Shown: positions 1 through 10,932 of the stretch, in pieces
Layout of the letters: the number at the start of each line of letters is the position of its first letter
Numbering within the stretch: the stretch's first letter is position 1
Assembly: GCA_001510575.1 (NCBI GenBank)
Contig: LNGK01000017.1
Span: 317,194-381,193, forward strand
From: Knoxdaviesia capensis
Taxonomy: Eukaryota > Ascomycota > Sordariomycetes > Microascales > Gondwanamycetaceae
Direction: 5' to 3'
Length of the DNA: 64,000 nucleotides
Notes under the pieces: generated by a model
Told to the model about the DNA's origin: nothing
The model's database searches: none
The model's input: the letters and a program-made list of their open reading frames with translations, nothing else
Position numbers and translations under genes: made by a program

Positions 1-2055
1 TGGATGTGCACTATGCTTGTTGTGGTGGCTTGCATCAAATGCAGCTAGACGGCGTGAGGCATTGGCGAGGCTCGGTTGCAGCAGAGTTGGAGCTTGAAAC
101 GATGCAGAGTTGCGCGGGAAGAGGGAGTTGGGATGTTGGGCCAATGAGAGGGGGCGATCAGCGTGGCCGTGGCCGTGGTTTCGTGGCCGTTGAAGCTGAG
201 TGAGTGAGAGAGGGAGTGTGTGTGTGTGTGTCCGTTCGGTGCTGCAGCTGTCGGTCGGTGTGTTTTGTGGGTGTTGTGCTGTGCTGTGCGACAGTAATCG
301 GGGACTCTGTTCCAGGAGGACTGGGGGAGTTGTGTTTTAGGGGCGGGTTTTATGTTATTCCGGATAGGCTAGGATAGGCTAGAGGACTAAAAATAGACGA
401 GATAGGCCTTGAAGTGTGTTTGGTGTGTGTGTTTGATCTAGGGAGAAAGACGGGGGAGGGCCCAGTTCGGGTTAGCAAGAAGAGAGGAGGAGAGGGAATA
501 GGGTGGTTGATTTTTTGGAGTGACATGGAAAAAATAAAAGAAGAGCGACTGATCGAGACAGGCCGATCTCGTATTCTCTGGCGGGGTGGTGTCTCTTTTT
601 GGTGGGCGAATGTTCTGGGGCATGTGCCTCTTATACGGACGATGTGTGTGTGTGGTGAGGCAGTGATGCATGTGGTGGTGCCTTTGGATACTCGACGGAT
701 GTTAGGGGTATACCCTAAGATGACGCGTGGTTTCCCGGCTCAGAGACGACTCCTCGAGAGTTGGCTGGAGTTGTTGCATGGCGATTTGCTGCGTTTCTTC
801 GCCAAGGCCCTCTTTTCCAACGCGATGAAATGCTCGGGGGGAACGGTACGATCTCGATATAATGCATATAACCAGAGAGGAGGAGCGAGGCGATCACCGG
901 GCCTGGCGAGCCGCATGATTCTCCGAGGACGAACGAGTGAGGTCTCCGAGAGATGGAAATTGCACGATAGCATTCCTCGCCCTCAAAGGTTCTGGACAGC
1001 CTGTTTTTTTTTGTTTGCATTAGTCCTGGATCAGATTGGGGTAACCCAGAGAAGGTTGGGATACGCGAGGCAAGGGCTCTATGGGGGAGGACAGGGGGGG
1101 GGGGCCAGTCGTGGATCTGTGCATGGCATTAGACAAATCTCTCTTCCTGCTTTTTGGAGTGAGGATTTTACTTTTGCGGTGCGTGTGTTCTCGTGGGTGG
1201 AGCCAGTGTTGCTGGCTCAATTTTAAAAATGTGGAAGAAGGGGGGGGGGGGTCTGAGCTCGAAGGAAACGGCCGAGGAAGAGAGACAGTGGGTGACTATG
1301 CCGTCCTTCCCTTCTGTGTTGTTTCTCGGGATGGATGGATGATCGGCGTGTGTGCAGCAAGACGGGGCATGCAGGCCAGAGAAACAGGATTTGTCCCCAG
1401 ATCTGGGGATATCGAACCAAAACCTAGGCAGTATGTTTGGTTCCGTGGACGAAGAAGGGCTCCGGGCATGAGCATGTACTGTACAGTACTGTACTTGGAC
1501 ATGAATTGTGTGTGTGTGCATGGGCCGTTCTCATCCCCGGTTGGGCCCTTCCTGATCGATAAAGCTGGCGATTTCTTCACTCTCATAAATGTATCATATA
1601 TGGATGTATCATATATGTACTGTAGACTGGCCGATTTGTAGGTACTCACTGCTCAAGACGGGACGACATTGCGGGGTTGACGTGAAATGGTCCGGGTAAA
1701 CTCGAGGGTTATCTATCTGTGGCTCCTTCTCCTTGTACATGCACCTACTGTACAGTACTTCCGCTCTTTCCAACGGATGGAGAGGGAACCGCCGTGGTGG
1801 TCCGGGAGTGACGATAGTGCCACCCGCCGCCACTAACGCATCACCACCACCACCACCACAATGCACCACCGAACATCGCCGCCATCGTGGGGAACGGAGG
1901 ACTTGGTGGGCTGGTGGCTAAAAAGAGAAGGAACACCAAATATATGGTTATTTGTCTTTTTGTTCTCCTTGTTGTCGCCATCATGCTGGTTCATGGTGGG
2001 GGGCTTCCTAGGGGGGCCATCCCCAAGTCCCAACTACTCCGTAGGACCGTGCCTG

Positions 2056-2103
2056 CTAAATCTGCTGGCCTGGTGATAAGGACCTCTGAAGCGGCCGGTG
2101 GTT
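2056..2103 (+). repeat. 48-nt dispersed repeat, copy 1
   Basis: This segment matches the minus strand of 25262-25309 at 45 of 48 positions by eye. In one frame it reads K-S-A-G-L-V-I-R-T-S-E-A-A-G-G, and two of the three differences from the other copy are silent third-position changes in that frame. Similarity fades on both sides. It is probably a remnant of a once-coding sequence, either a transposon or a duplicated gene fragment. The family is not recognised. Confidence 0.55.
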
Positions 2104-2866
2104 CTACAGTACATGGCAGGTTGATGCATAGACTGCGTTTCCTTCCCTCTCCGGGTGCCTGTATGTACATTCAATCAATGGATGACAACACGTAGAGACG
2201 GATCGTGAACCTTTCCCCCTTTTTTCTTCTTTTTATTTCTTTCTCTTTTTTTTCTTTCTAAGAAGACGGCATCCAAACCGAACGCGGCTGGCATCCGAAG
2301 GGTCTTTAGCGGTGCTTTTTGTCTTGACTCAGGGGGCTTTTTTGCTTTTCTTTTTCTCTCTGCTTATAAGCACCCGCTTGGGCTGCCAGGTGCGTCGTCG
2401 AGAACAAAAAACAAAAGAAAAGACCATCTCTCTCTCTTTCTCTCTCTTGTCTCAATAAGACAAAAAGTTCGTATCGGCGCGATCTGGATACACCGGACTC
2501 AACACTAAATGGACTTAGGTGGCCCGGCTGACTGACTTGTCCTTTGTGTGCAGCTCGGCTGTGCACTAAACGCACAGAAATAGCGTGCTTCTGGGGGACT
2601 AACGTGCTGTAATCTCCGGGCGGTCGCCATATTGTGTTTTATAGGCCCAGGAACCGTTATAAAATCCTTCACACTTGCGCTAAGATGGAGTTACCTTTTC
2701 GGCTGGCGGGAGATTGAACAGACCAAAAAGTCGCTTCGCCTAAACTTCTGGGGCTGGTTGTTCTTAAGGGTCACTTGTATTTGTGTGTGTGTGTGTTCTT
2801 TTTGCCTCCTCGTACGACCTGGTTGAACGGCCCAGTGGGAATGCTTAGAACATATGTATGACGCGT

Positions 2867-2867
<1 letters not shown>

Positions 2868-2943
<76 letters not shown>
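2868..2943. repeat. Poly-T tract of 76 nt
   Basis: An uninterrupted run of 76 T, followed by C/T-rich sequence. Read on the minus strand it creates artificial poly-lysine reading frames. It may be a genomic homopolymer, a retroposed poly(A) tail on the minus strand, or partly an assembly effect; the exact length is unreliable for most sequencing methods. Confidence 0.9.
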
Positions 2944-3767
2944 CCTTTCTCTCTTTCTCGATGTCTTGGACAAATATAGCGGGTTTTGACCTATAGGGAA
3001 CCGCCGCCGCCGTACTGGGCTGAACCATATCCGAGGGCAGGAGGGAGTGAGAGTATGCATGCGATATGTACTGTACTGTACCGTCCGGCTTCATTCACGT
3101 GGACATGCCAGCTGCAGGAATGCTTGATTATCGAAAGCGAAATCTAAACCTGAGTTCCTTCCATTTGGAACGGCTAAACACGGGCGGGTGATGAATGACA
3201 CGGCAAGGTGGGCCAAAAAGCGAGACACACACTGGGTTGCTTTGCTTTTGTTTAGGGGCTTGTGTGTGGTGGTAATTTGGGTGGAGGATGGAAGGAGGCC
3301 GTGATGGGAGATGCGCTGGCAACATAGGACGTGGACACGATGCACCCACGATATAAAGATCGACAGCATTCGCTATGCTGCACAGCCATAGCTGGCTGTG
3401 TGTGTGTGTGTGTGGCTTGTGGTCTGGTTACTTCTGTTGAAAGGGGGCGAAATCGGAGGAAACAACAACAACAACGATGACGAGAGTTTCCGAGGAAGAA
3501 GGAAGCAGCAGAAGAAGAAGACGAGGAAGTCACGATGCTGACCACTTGTTCCTGCCAAAAGTCATGGCTGCACCTTCTGTTGACGTACTGTATTGCATCC
3601 AACCAGGTGGTGGTGAGATTGGGAAAGCAGGATCCCCTTCTCTCTTCCTCCCTTGAAGTCTGAACACCACAAAGCACCTTCCTCGGCCCACTTTATATAC
3701 TACCACTGCGGATCCCCCAATGCTACCTCGCATAATTTACCACTCGAACTTGGGCCTTCTCCAGCGC

Positions 3768-3769
<2 letters not shown>

Positions 3770-3819
<50 letters not shown>
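3770..3819. repeat. (GA)n microsatellite
   Basis: About 25 uninterrupted GA units, followed after a short break by a few more GA units to about 3833. It lies upstream of the pyrimidine-rich leader of the gene that starts at 5774. Confidence 0.9.
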
Positions 3820-3821
<2 letters not shown>

Positions 3822-3839
3822 GTGAGAGAGAGAGCATTA

Positions 3840-5773
3840 ACATTGAAATTGCTCCGTTCCTGCCAGTATGTTCGCCCTTTGCTGGGCTGGCTTCCTTCCC
3901 TCACCTAGATTTCTTTAGTGTTGTCGTGTTGGCCTTTCCTTCTGTTCAGCACCAGCCGGTGTCGCTTTCCCGTTCTAATTATCCACGCTGGTTTCCTTCC
4001 TTCCTTCCTTCCTTCTTTCAACTGCCCACTTTTTCTCTTTTTTCGCTTCGCCTCTTTTTGGCTGCTTGCTTTTTCCTGTTGTTCCTTCCGACTTTTGCTT
4101 CTTCAGACCAGTGGTTTTGGGGGGCACCCACCTTGTCACGCGCAATTCGTTCGTTCTTTTTCTTTTTTTCTTTTAGCTGATACTTACTATTCCCGTCTTG
4201 CTAAATTTTGTTTCAAATTTTTCTCTTTTTTCTCTTTTTTTTCTTCTTTTTTCTTCTTCACCTGCCTCTCTCTCTTTTCCCTCCCCTACCGCACTTTCTT
4301 TCCCTCGTATAGGAAGAGAAGAAAAGAAGAAAAAAGAATCATTTGTGAAAAAGCGTTGTGAAAATTCATTCCATTCCTAATTCTTCAACCGTCTAATTTT
4401 TCCCTTTCCTTTTCCCCCCCTCCCTCCCTATTTTATACTTCGCTTTTCTGTTTAATCATCAGTCGAAAGCGTTCCTTAATTCCTCCATCCAACCTTTTTC
4501 TTCTTTCCTCGCCAAAATTTTCCATTCTTTTCGCCTTGCTTTTTTTTTTTTGCTCTTAAAAAGTCTGTTGTTATATATTTTTGTTCTTTTATCTTCCCTT
4601 CGTTTGGTTCAGCATTCAGTCTGCTGTTATTGGCTATTTCTCTTGCCATTTTCCCCCCTCGATCTCGACGAATCGACCCGTTATCTCCCTTCAGCTGCGA
4701 TCGCGAAAACCCGATACACACGCCCAAAGAGTTGTTCTTATTTGCTCGACATCGCGTCTACCGTCTTTCCAGTCTTGCGACACGATAGTAACCTCAATCT
4801 AAATCCGGTGATTTTGATCGAATTTCTGTGCCCGATATCGCCCCTCGATTGCTTGTAAAACAGACAAAACTCCCTCGCTCTCCCTGCGTCGTGTTTCTCC
4901 AGGCTGTGGTACTGCATCTTAGCGTCGCTTGCTGCTGTTGCTTCACGTACAAACATCGACGACTCTTCGATTTGTGTTCTCGAAACCAATCCGTCGCTTT
5001 CAATCTCAAATCTCGACCACGCGTCCCTGCCTTCGACGACCTCTCACTGTTGTTAAATCATCAACCAGTGGGAGGATAAACAATCTCAACCGTATGTTTT
5101 TCCCTCCTGCCAGCCACCGTGACATTCCGCGCGGAAAATCCCGACGTGATGGCCATTTGATTTCCCCATTGGCGATCTCCATCCATCGATTCTGTTCAGT
5201 GAACAACTGGCCATCGATTAGCCCCTGGCGCAGATCTTTGCCTTTCACTTTTTTTGGGGTGTTATGTTCCCGTTTGCGACGATTAAAAGGGAAGGACTGT
5301 GCAGAGTCTGGGTTCAACCCTAACTCATCAACTGGATCTCATCCATCCATCTCTTCAACTCGGTCCAACCCATCCCATCGCCAATTGCGTAGTTGCGTTG
5401 GTGCTTGGCGGACAGGACCCTGAAAACAACCCCCGGAACTCTTCCTTGTTCGGTCGTAATCATGATCATGGAGCGGCGAGTGTCTGAAGAATATTTGCCT
5501 ACCCCTCTCTCCACTAAACGCTACCACGGCTAGAGTTTTCCGTGTGTCCACACTGCTTCGTCTGCTATCGGCATGGCGTGCAATGTTGCTTTTTAATCTT
5601 CACTGCATCCCTATGGCCATCGTTGGCCCGACACACGTCTTGTGCTCGTGGTTCTGTCCAGCTTCATCCAACCTCGGCTCTCCTGACTGGCGTGGCTAAC
5701 TTTCGTACCTGCATATCCAGGGATTCACTTTTTTCAGCTTCCAAGACACTTGGGTTTCCAATCTTGATTCACA
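3840..5773 (+). other. Long pyrimidine-rich upstream region / probable 5' leader
   Basis: Almost 2 kb before the start at 5774 is strongly C/T-biased on the plus strand, with a (TTCC)n run at 3993-4015 and T/C runs through about 4560. CT-rich stretches next to transcription starts are common in filamentous fungi. The short frames inside change constantly and look like by-products of the base bias. The distal half is probably promoter and the proximal part 5' UTR, possibly with UTR introns; the start of transcription cannot be placed from sequence alone. Confidence 0.45.
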
Positions 5774-7164
5774 ATGTCAACTCCTTCGGGTAAGTGTCTT
5801 CTTCCTCCTGCCAAATACCTGTGCATGGCCCCAAAGTGCTCACACATCCTGCCTTCTCGCAACTAGACCCCGTGGACACTAACACTCCGGCTTCGACGCC
5901 GGAGACAACTTCTACTCCGACGCCTACCTCGACGCCGACTCTCGAGCCTACTCCCACTACTCCCACCACCACCACTCCGCCGCCTCCCGAGACAACCACC
6001 AGTACCACCGCGTCGCCACCTGCCGAGACAACAACAACGCCGACAACAACACCTCCGACGACAACCACACCACCACCAGACTCCACAACAACAACAACAA
6101 CTGCCCCGTCCCCAACCACTCAGACCGACGACTCTACCACCGCCGGCCCCACCACCACTCCGTCCCGTAGCACCGTCTTCACCACCGTCACCAGCACCGG
6201 CAGCCCCACCAAAACTACCGGAACTCTCTCGACCACCACATCCACCAGCAGCGCAACTTCCACCCCTGCAAGCGGTGGCGGTGGCCTGAGCAGCAGCGGT
6301 AAGATCGCCGTTGCCGTGGTTGTGCCGGTGGTGTCGATTGCGCTGATTCTGGTTCTCGGTTTCTGGTTTTGGCGCCGGAGAAAGGCCAAGCGCGATGCTG
6401 CCGAGGAGATGCGCAAGGAGGTTGAGGACTACGGCTACAACCCCAACGCCGACCCGACCATTCCTGCCGTGGGCCTTGTCTCTGACAACGGAACCTACGA
6501 GATGCGTGACGACAATACTGGCTACCGTGGCTGGGGCTCGACCGCTGCCGCGGTCGGCGCTGTTCCCGGCCCCTCGGCTTCGTCGTACTCGGGCCGCCTG
6601 CCGCCCTCGACCAACATGTCGGGCGGCGCGTCTAGCGCTCCTTTTGCCGAAACCAGCTCGCCCCGCGCCGGAGTCTCGGATTCTCGTTCCGGCGACCGTC
6701 TGATCGACGGATCTCTGCACTCCGGCTCTTACTCTCCCGACGGCGAGATTCTCGGTGCCCTGGGCCCTGCGGCTGCGGACAACCGTCGCGGCGGTGGCCC
6801 CAACTCGGGCGAAGTGCACCGTGGCCCGTCCAACGCCTCGTCCTCCTACAGCGCAGCGGCGCGGTCGGATGGATCGGGCGAGGGCCACATCGGCATGGCG
6901 TATGGCGGCAGCAACCCGTATCACGACCAGTACGGCACGAACAACCCGTATGAGCAGCAGGGCTACCCGCAGGGCGGCCGCGGCGACCAGTACCCGCAGA
7001 TGTACCCGCCGTACCCCGCCGGCGGTCAGTACAACCAGACGACGTCCGCGGGCCAGCAGCCGATCATCCGCGACAACCCGGCCCGCCGCAACACGCGCAT
7101 TGAGAACCCCATGGGTCCTTCGACCTTCCCGCAACAGACGGCCGGAATCTCGCAGAACTTCTAA
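5774..7164 (+). CDS. Ser/Thr/Pro-rich single-pass membrane protein (Mid2/WSC-like architecture)
   Basis: Two exons, 5774-5789 and 5867-7164, give 437 residues. The 77-nt intron has a GTAAGT donor, a GCTCAC branch-like site and an AACTAG acceptor. The ATG is preceded by an in-frame TGA at 5765, which fixes the start if there is no upstream coding exon. Residues 1-147 are almost entirely Thr, Ser and Pro, as in heavily O-mannosylated cell-surface domains. A hydrophobic span lies at about 152-174 (IAVAVVVPVVSIALILVLGF), followed by the basic stop-transfer RRRK. The tail of about 260 residues begins with a conserved-looking YGYNPNADPT segment and ends in Gly/Tyr/Gln/Pro-rich low complexity. The layout resembles fungal cell-wall stress sensors, but no WSC cysteine domain and no N-terminal signal peptide are visible, so the membrane segment itself would have to direct insertion. 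Function as a wall sensor is inference. Confidence 0.8.
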
Positions 7165-8179
7165 GTGCGCGCGCGTGTGGTGTATGTGTTTTAATGACGG
7201 GCGGCATTGGGGGCGTGTGAGGTGGTTTCTGTTCTGCTTTTGTGTGCCTTGGGGGGTGTCCTGTGTGTGGTAGCTGTTTCCCATTTGCCCTGTGATCTTT
7301 CTGCTTTCTTCTTCCCTTGGGGGGTTTTTTTTCTTCCTCTTAATATTGGCGGACAGTTTCTGTGTTCGTGGGTGTCATATCTTGTGCTTTTATCCCGGCT
7401 GTGCTGCATGATTGCTATTCCATCTCTCTCTCTCTCTCCTTTTTTCTTTCTTTTTCTTTTCTTCTTTTACAGGACTTGTTCCCTCTTCTTTCTTTCCTTC
7501 TTTTCTTCTATTTTCTTTTTTATTCCCTTTCCCCTATATATATCACATAACTCGACTTACATATCTCATTTTCATTTTGCGCTTTTTTTTTCTTTTCATA
7601 TTTTCATACATAATCTTGTCTATCAATCTTCTATCCGGGTTCCTTTTCCGACTAGCACCTGATGGCCGGCCCCCTTCTGTCTCTCTTACATGATTAGTCT
7701 CTCTTCTATCTTTGAGAAAGGCACACATACACAATGCCTACCCTCCCTCCCTCTTTTGACTTGGTGGTCTTGTACCAGGTTAAAAGCCTTCTTTTGTGTG
7801 AAGATGAAAAAATAACAACTAGATATCCAAATCTAGACCATCCTTAAAAAATATGGATCTCTCTTGTTCTGTGGGAGAAGGAGATGTTCTTAGATGCTTC
7901 CCTCCCAACTTCACTAAGCTGTTCCTAAATACTTTTTTCTTTCAAATATATCCCTGCTTCGACTTTTCTTATGATCTATGTCTCACTGTGTATGCATGTG
8001 TGTCTGTGAATGTAGTTGGTAGTAGAGTGATGGTTAATAGTACTCTTCATGTATTCTGTGCATGTGTAGTCTAGAGGGGCTACTTCGCGGTAACTGTGTC
8101 TGTAGTAAGTATAGCCAGCTATCTTCCCAAATATATATGCTCCCCTGAGGCCAGATCCGAACCCCCAAAAAGGTGAGAC
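7165..8179. other. Convergent intergenic region (two 3' ends)
   Basis: This lies between the stop of the membrane-protein gene (+) and the stop of the carboxylesterase gene (-). It is T/C-rich on the plus strand, with CT runs near 7422-7530, and must hold both 3' UTRs and polyadenylation regions. No further gene is seen. Confidence 0.6.
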
Positions 8180-10032
8180 TTACAGAGCCCCCACGCCGTT
8201 CTGCTCGCCGTGGCCCTGGCTCAACTCCACCCGCGGCCACCAGAACCGGCACGCAGCAACCTCGAGCTCGGTCATCTTGCGCACACTGAACGGCGTGCCG
8301 GGCTCGCGCGGGCCGTGCGCGGCGCCCTCGGTGTTCCCCGCGCCAAACACCGCCATCAGGCCCTCGCCACCGCCACCGCCACCGCCGCTGCCGGCCGCCA
8401 CCGGGCTCTCGAACACCGGCCACGGGGCCGCGGAAGAGGCATCGCTGGCGACGAAGCCCGCGAAGCGCGCGTGCATCTCCGCGGCGACCGCCGCGCGGCC
8501 GGGCGTCTGGCCGTCGGGGTCCAGCACGGCGACGTCGCGCACGACGAACGGCTCCTCGTCGGTGTGGTTGGCCTGCGCGAAGGCGCCGGCCTGCGCGGCG
8601 AAGTGGTACACGTAGGCCCGGGCCCCGCGCGCGTGGGCAAAGTGCGCGGTCTGCAGCACGGGGCAGATGTACGCGTAGTGCGCGTAGGCGGCCGCGGCGC
8701 GGCGGGCCATGCCGGGCGGGTACAGCGCGGCCAGGGCGTCGAGGTCTGCGGGCGGGAGCGCCGGGACGAGGGCGGCGAAGAACTCGCGGAAGCGCTGCGG
8801 CGCGTCGTGGCGCGCGGGCACGAAGTCGGCCGCCTCGTCGGTGTTGAAGCCGGTGATCAGCGGCGGGAGCGTGCCGGGCCGGACGGCGTCCCACGCGGCG
8901 ATCGGGAGCGTGGGGATCGTGCCGCCGGGCCCGTCGATGACCGGCTGGAATGGCCAGCGCATCGAGGGCGCCCAGTCGGTCCAGGTCTGCTGGGCGGCTG
9001 TGATCAGGCGTGCTTGGGGGAGGGTGCGCAGGGCGGCTACGGCTGCTTGTGTGTCGGCGGCGGCGGCGGCGGCGGCGGCGGGGTGATCGTCGCCGAGCGC
9101 GTGGGCTAGAAACTCGCGTAGTTGGGCGGTGTGGCGCGGGTGGTCGGCGGCCAGCACTGCACGCGACGTTGCGGCGCCCGACTCGAGGATGGCCTTGGCG
9201 AACGGCCGCTCGGAGGCCGGGTACGCGAGGATATGGTGGCCGATCTGGCGGTGGACTCGCCTGTTAGCTGTCTAGCCAGGACTCCCACATTCTCTCTCCA
9301 TCTCTCACTCTGTCACTCTCTCACTCTCACACAAACACGCAACATCAGGGAAAGGGAACAACTCACCGAATGCGCCCCCGCGCTGATGCCCATCACCGTA
9401 ACCCGCGTCTTATCCCCGCCAAACGCCGCCACATTCTCCTGCACCCAGGCAAACAGCGCCCGCTGGTCCCACAACCCCAGGTTTGCCGATGCCGGAGCAT
9501 CCTCCCCCGCGTTTGCACCACCGTGCTCCGCCGCGTTGTTGGCCAGCGGCAGGAACCCCAGCGCCCCGAGCCGGTAGTTGAAGCTGACCGCGACCACCGG
9601 CTCGCGCGCCCACGCCGCAAACGACGCCATGTTGCGCGCCCGCCCGTCGCCGTAGTTGAATGCCCCGCCGTGCACAAACACCACCACGGGCAGCAGCCCC
9701 GGCTCCCCCTCGCTGGCTCCTGCTGCCGGCCGGTACACGTTCGCCCGCAGACAGTCCTCCGACACCACCGAGTCCCCCGAGAAATCAAACAGGAACGTCG
9801 GCGGACACACCGGCCCGGGCGTGCCGACATCGACAACCGCCTGTGCCGATGCTGCTGCGGGAAGTGCGCGCGGACGCCGGAACCGCCCGACGCGGCCGGC
9901 CGTCGACTGCGCGTACGGAATGCCCAGGAACGCATCGAGCGAGCGCGGAAGCAGCTCGCTTTTCGGGAGCGTCGTGCCGCGGTATGTGCCCTGCCGGAGA
10001 CACACTACCGGCGCCGGAGATGTTGTGGCCAT
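8180..10032 (-). CDS. Type B carboxylesterase / lipase (alpha/beta hydrolase)
   Basis: Two exons, 10032-9367 and 9244-8180, give 576 residues, normal for the family. The 122-nt intron has donor GTGAGT, branch GCTAAC and acceptor CCGCCAG. The start is the first in-frame ATG, followed by ATTSPAPVV. Family marks: FLGIPYA (36-42), EDCL (92-95, the conserved disulfide region), oxyanion motif HGGAF (121-125), nucleophile elbow GISAGAHS with Ser217, acid Glu359 in FNTDEAADF, and probable catalytic His449 in NHTDEEPF. The enzyme should hydrolyse carboxylic esters; the substrate cannot be read from sequence. No signal peptide is seen, so it is probably intracellular. Oddities are an eight-Ala run and a seven-Gly run in the C-terminal half, both coded by repetitive GC-rich DNA, and a second in-frame acceptor at 9272 that would add nine residues after Ser222. 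Confidence 0.88.
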
Positions 10033-10932
10033 GGTTCTTTGTCTGTAACGTGTGTGTTCAATCTGCCGAGAGGGGAGTTTGCGAACTGGCACTCTCTGCA
10101 CCGTTCGGAGACCAGGGGCGAAATGCTTAGAGGGAAGAAAGCTGTTATACATAGAAAAAGAGGGAAGATTCTTAGTTATGCTCTTCACTCCAAATTTAAA
10201 ATTTATTTCAATTTTTATGATTTTTACACTCACGTATTGCTCCATCCCCTCTTCGTCTCACTTTAGTTCAGAGTAATTTGATGTGTTGTGCGGCCTTCAG
10301 ATTAACTGCCGGACATCTGAGTTGTCAACCCCCGCGGTTACCCCCGCCAGGTGTGGCCAGTCGCCAACAACTGGCACACCAAAACCACAGCCGCCGGACA
10401 ACCTCGCTGGAAAGGAACGATATGATGTGTATTCACAAGATGATAGAATGAATGACCCGACACCAGAGAGTTCAACATAAGAATAGTAATGATTTCAGTC
10501 TGAGCAAATGACTTTGCTGCGCTATAGAAGCAGTCAATCCATGATCATCTCCAGAAGGAAGAAAAAACGAGCCAGAAAAAGTAACCAAAGAAATCGGCCG
10601 AAAAAGAAAGACGCTTCATAATATCACGACATTCGAGGGATGGCAAAGGCGAGCCTCATCATAGTATGCCAAAGTGAGAGTGAGTCTGATCCCGTTTACT
10701 CCCCTGGCCATCCCGAAACCCCCCATATAACACCAAAAGAATACAAAAGAAACGGCCGAAAATCAGAAAAACCGATGACGGAAAACCGCGGCAACACCAT
10801 TGAACAACCCCAATTCTTGACCGAGCTGAAGCATGGAAGACAGAAAAAAAAAAGAGAATAGAAATAAGCAAAGAAGAGGGATTGGACAAAGGAAAGAAAA
10901 ATCAAAATCAAAAGAATGATGGGTTAATCCTG
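10033..10932. other. Intergenic region between two minus-strand genes
   Basis: It holds the promoter and 5' leader of the carboxylesterase gene and the 3' UTR of the next minus-strand gene. On the plus strand it is A-rich from about 10550 to 10920, so the 3' UTR is T-rich on the coding strand. No additional gene is seen. Confidence 0.6.

Larger units (their letters stand above)
1..3768. other. Intergenic region without a supportable gene
   Basis: No reading frame here shows family motifs, a conserved intron pattern or steady codon bias. The longest frame (414-1226, +) overlaps several opposite-strand frames and reads as chance. The stretch is G/T-rich at first (TG runs near 220 and 3400), then holds C/T runs and A/T homopolymers. 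Several copies of the TACTGTAC palindrome lie near 1475, 1746 and 3067. A 14-bp direct repeat, ATGTATCATATATG, occurs at 1589-1602 and 1604-1617. A coding-exon pair cut by introns cannot be excluded. Confidence 0.5.

Noticed and set aside
414..1226. 270-codon plus-strand frame near the left end
   Set aside because: No motif, odd Trp/Arg/Gly-rich composition, and equally long competing frames on the other strand.
2771..3094. Poly-lysine frames on the minus strand
   Set aside because: Produced by translating the 76-nt T tract.
5863..7284. 473-codon minus-strand frame opposite the membrane-protein gene
   Set aside because: It mirrors a GC-rich, low-complexity gene in the other strand; its residues are mostly Gly, Arg, Val and Ser with no motif.
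9245..9271. Start of esterase exon 2 at 9271
   Set aside because: It keeps frame but inserts nine residues where relatives read GAHS followed directly by a V/I-G-H-H segment; the 9244 start fits and has a well-placed branch site. Kept as a possible alternative form.
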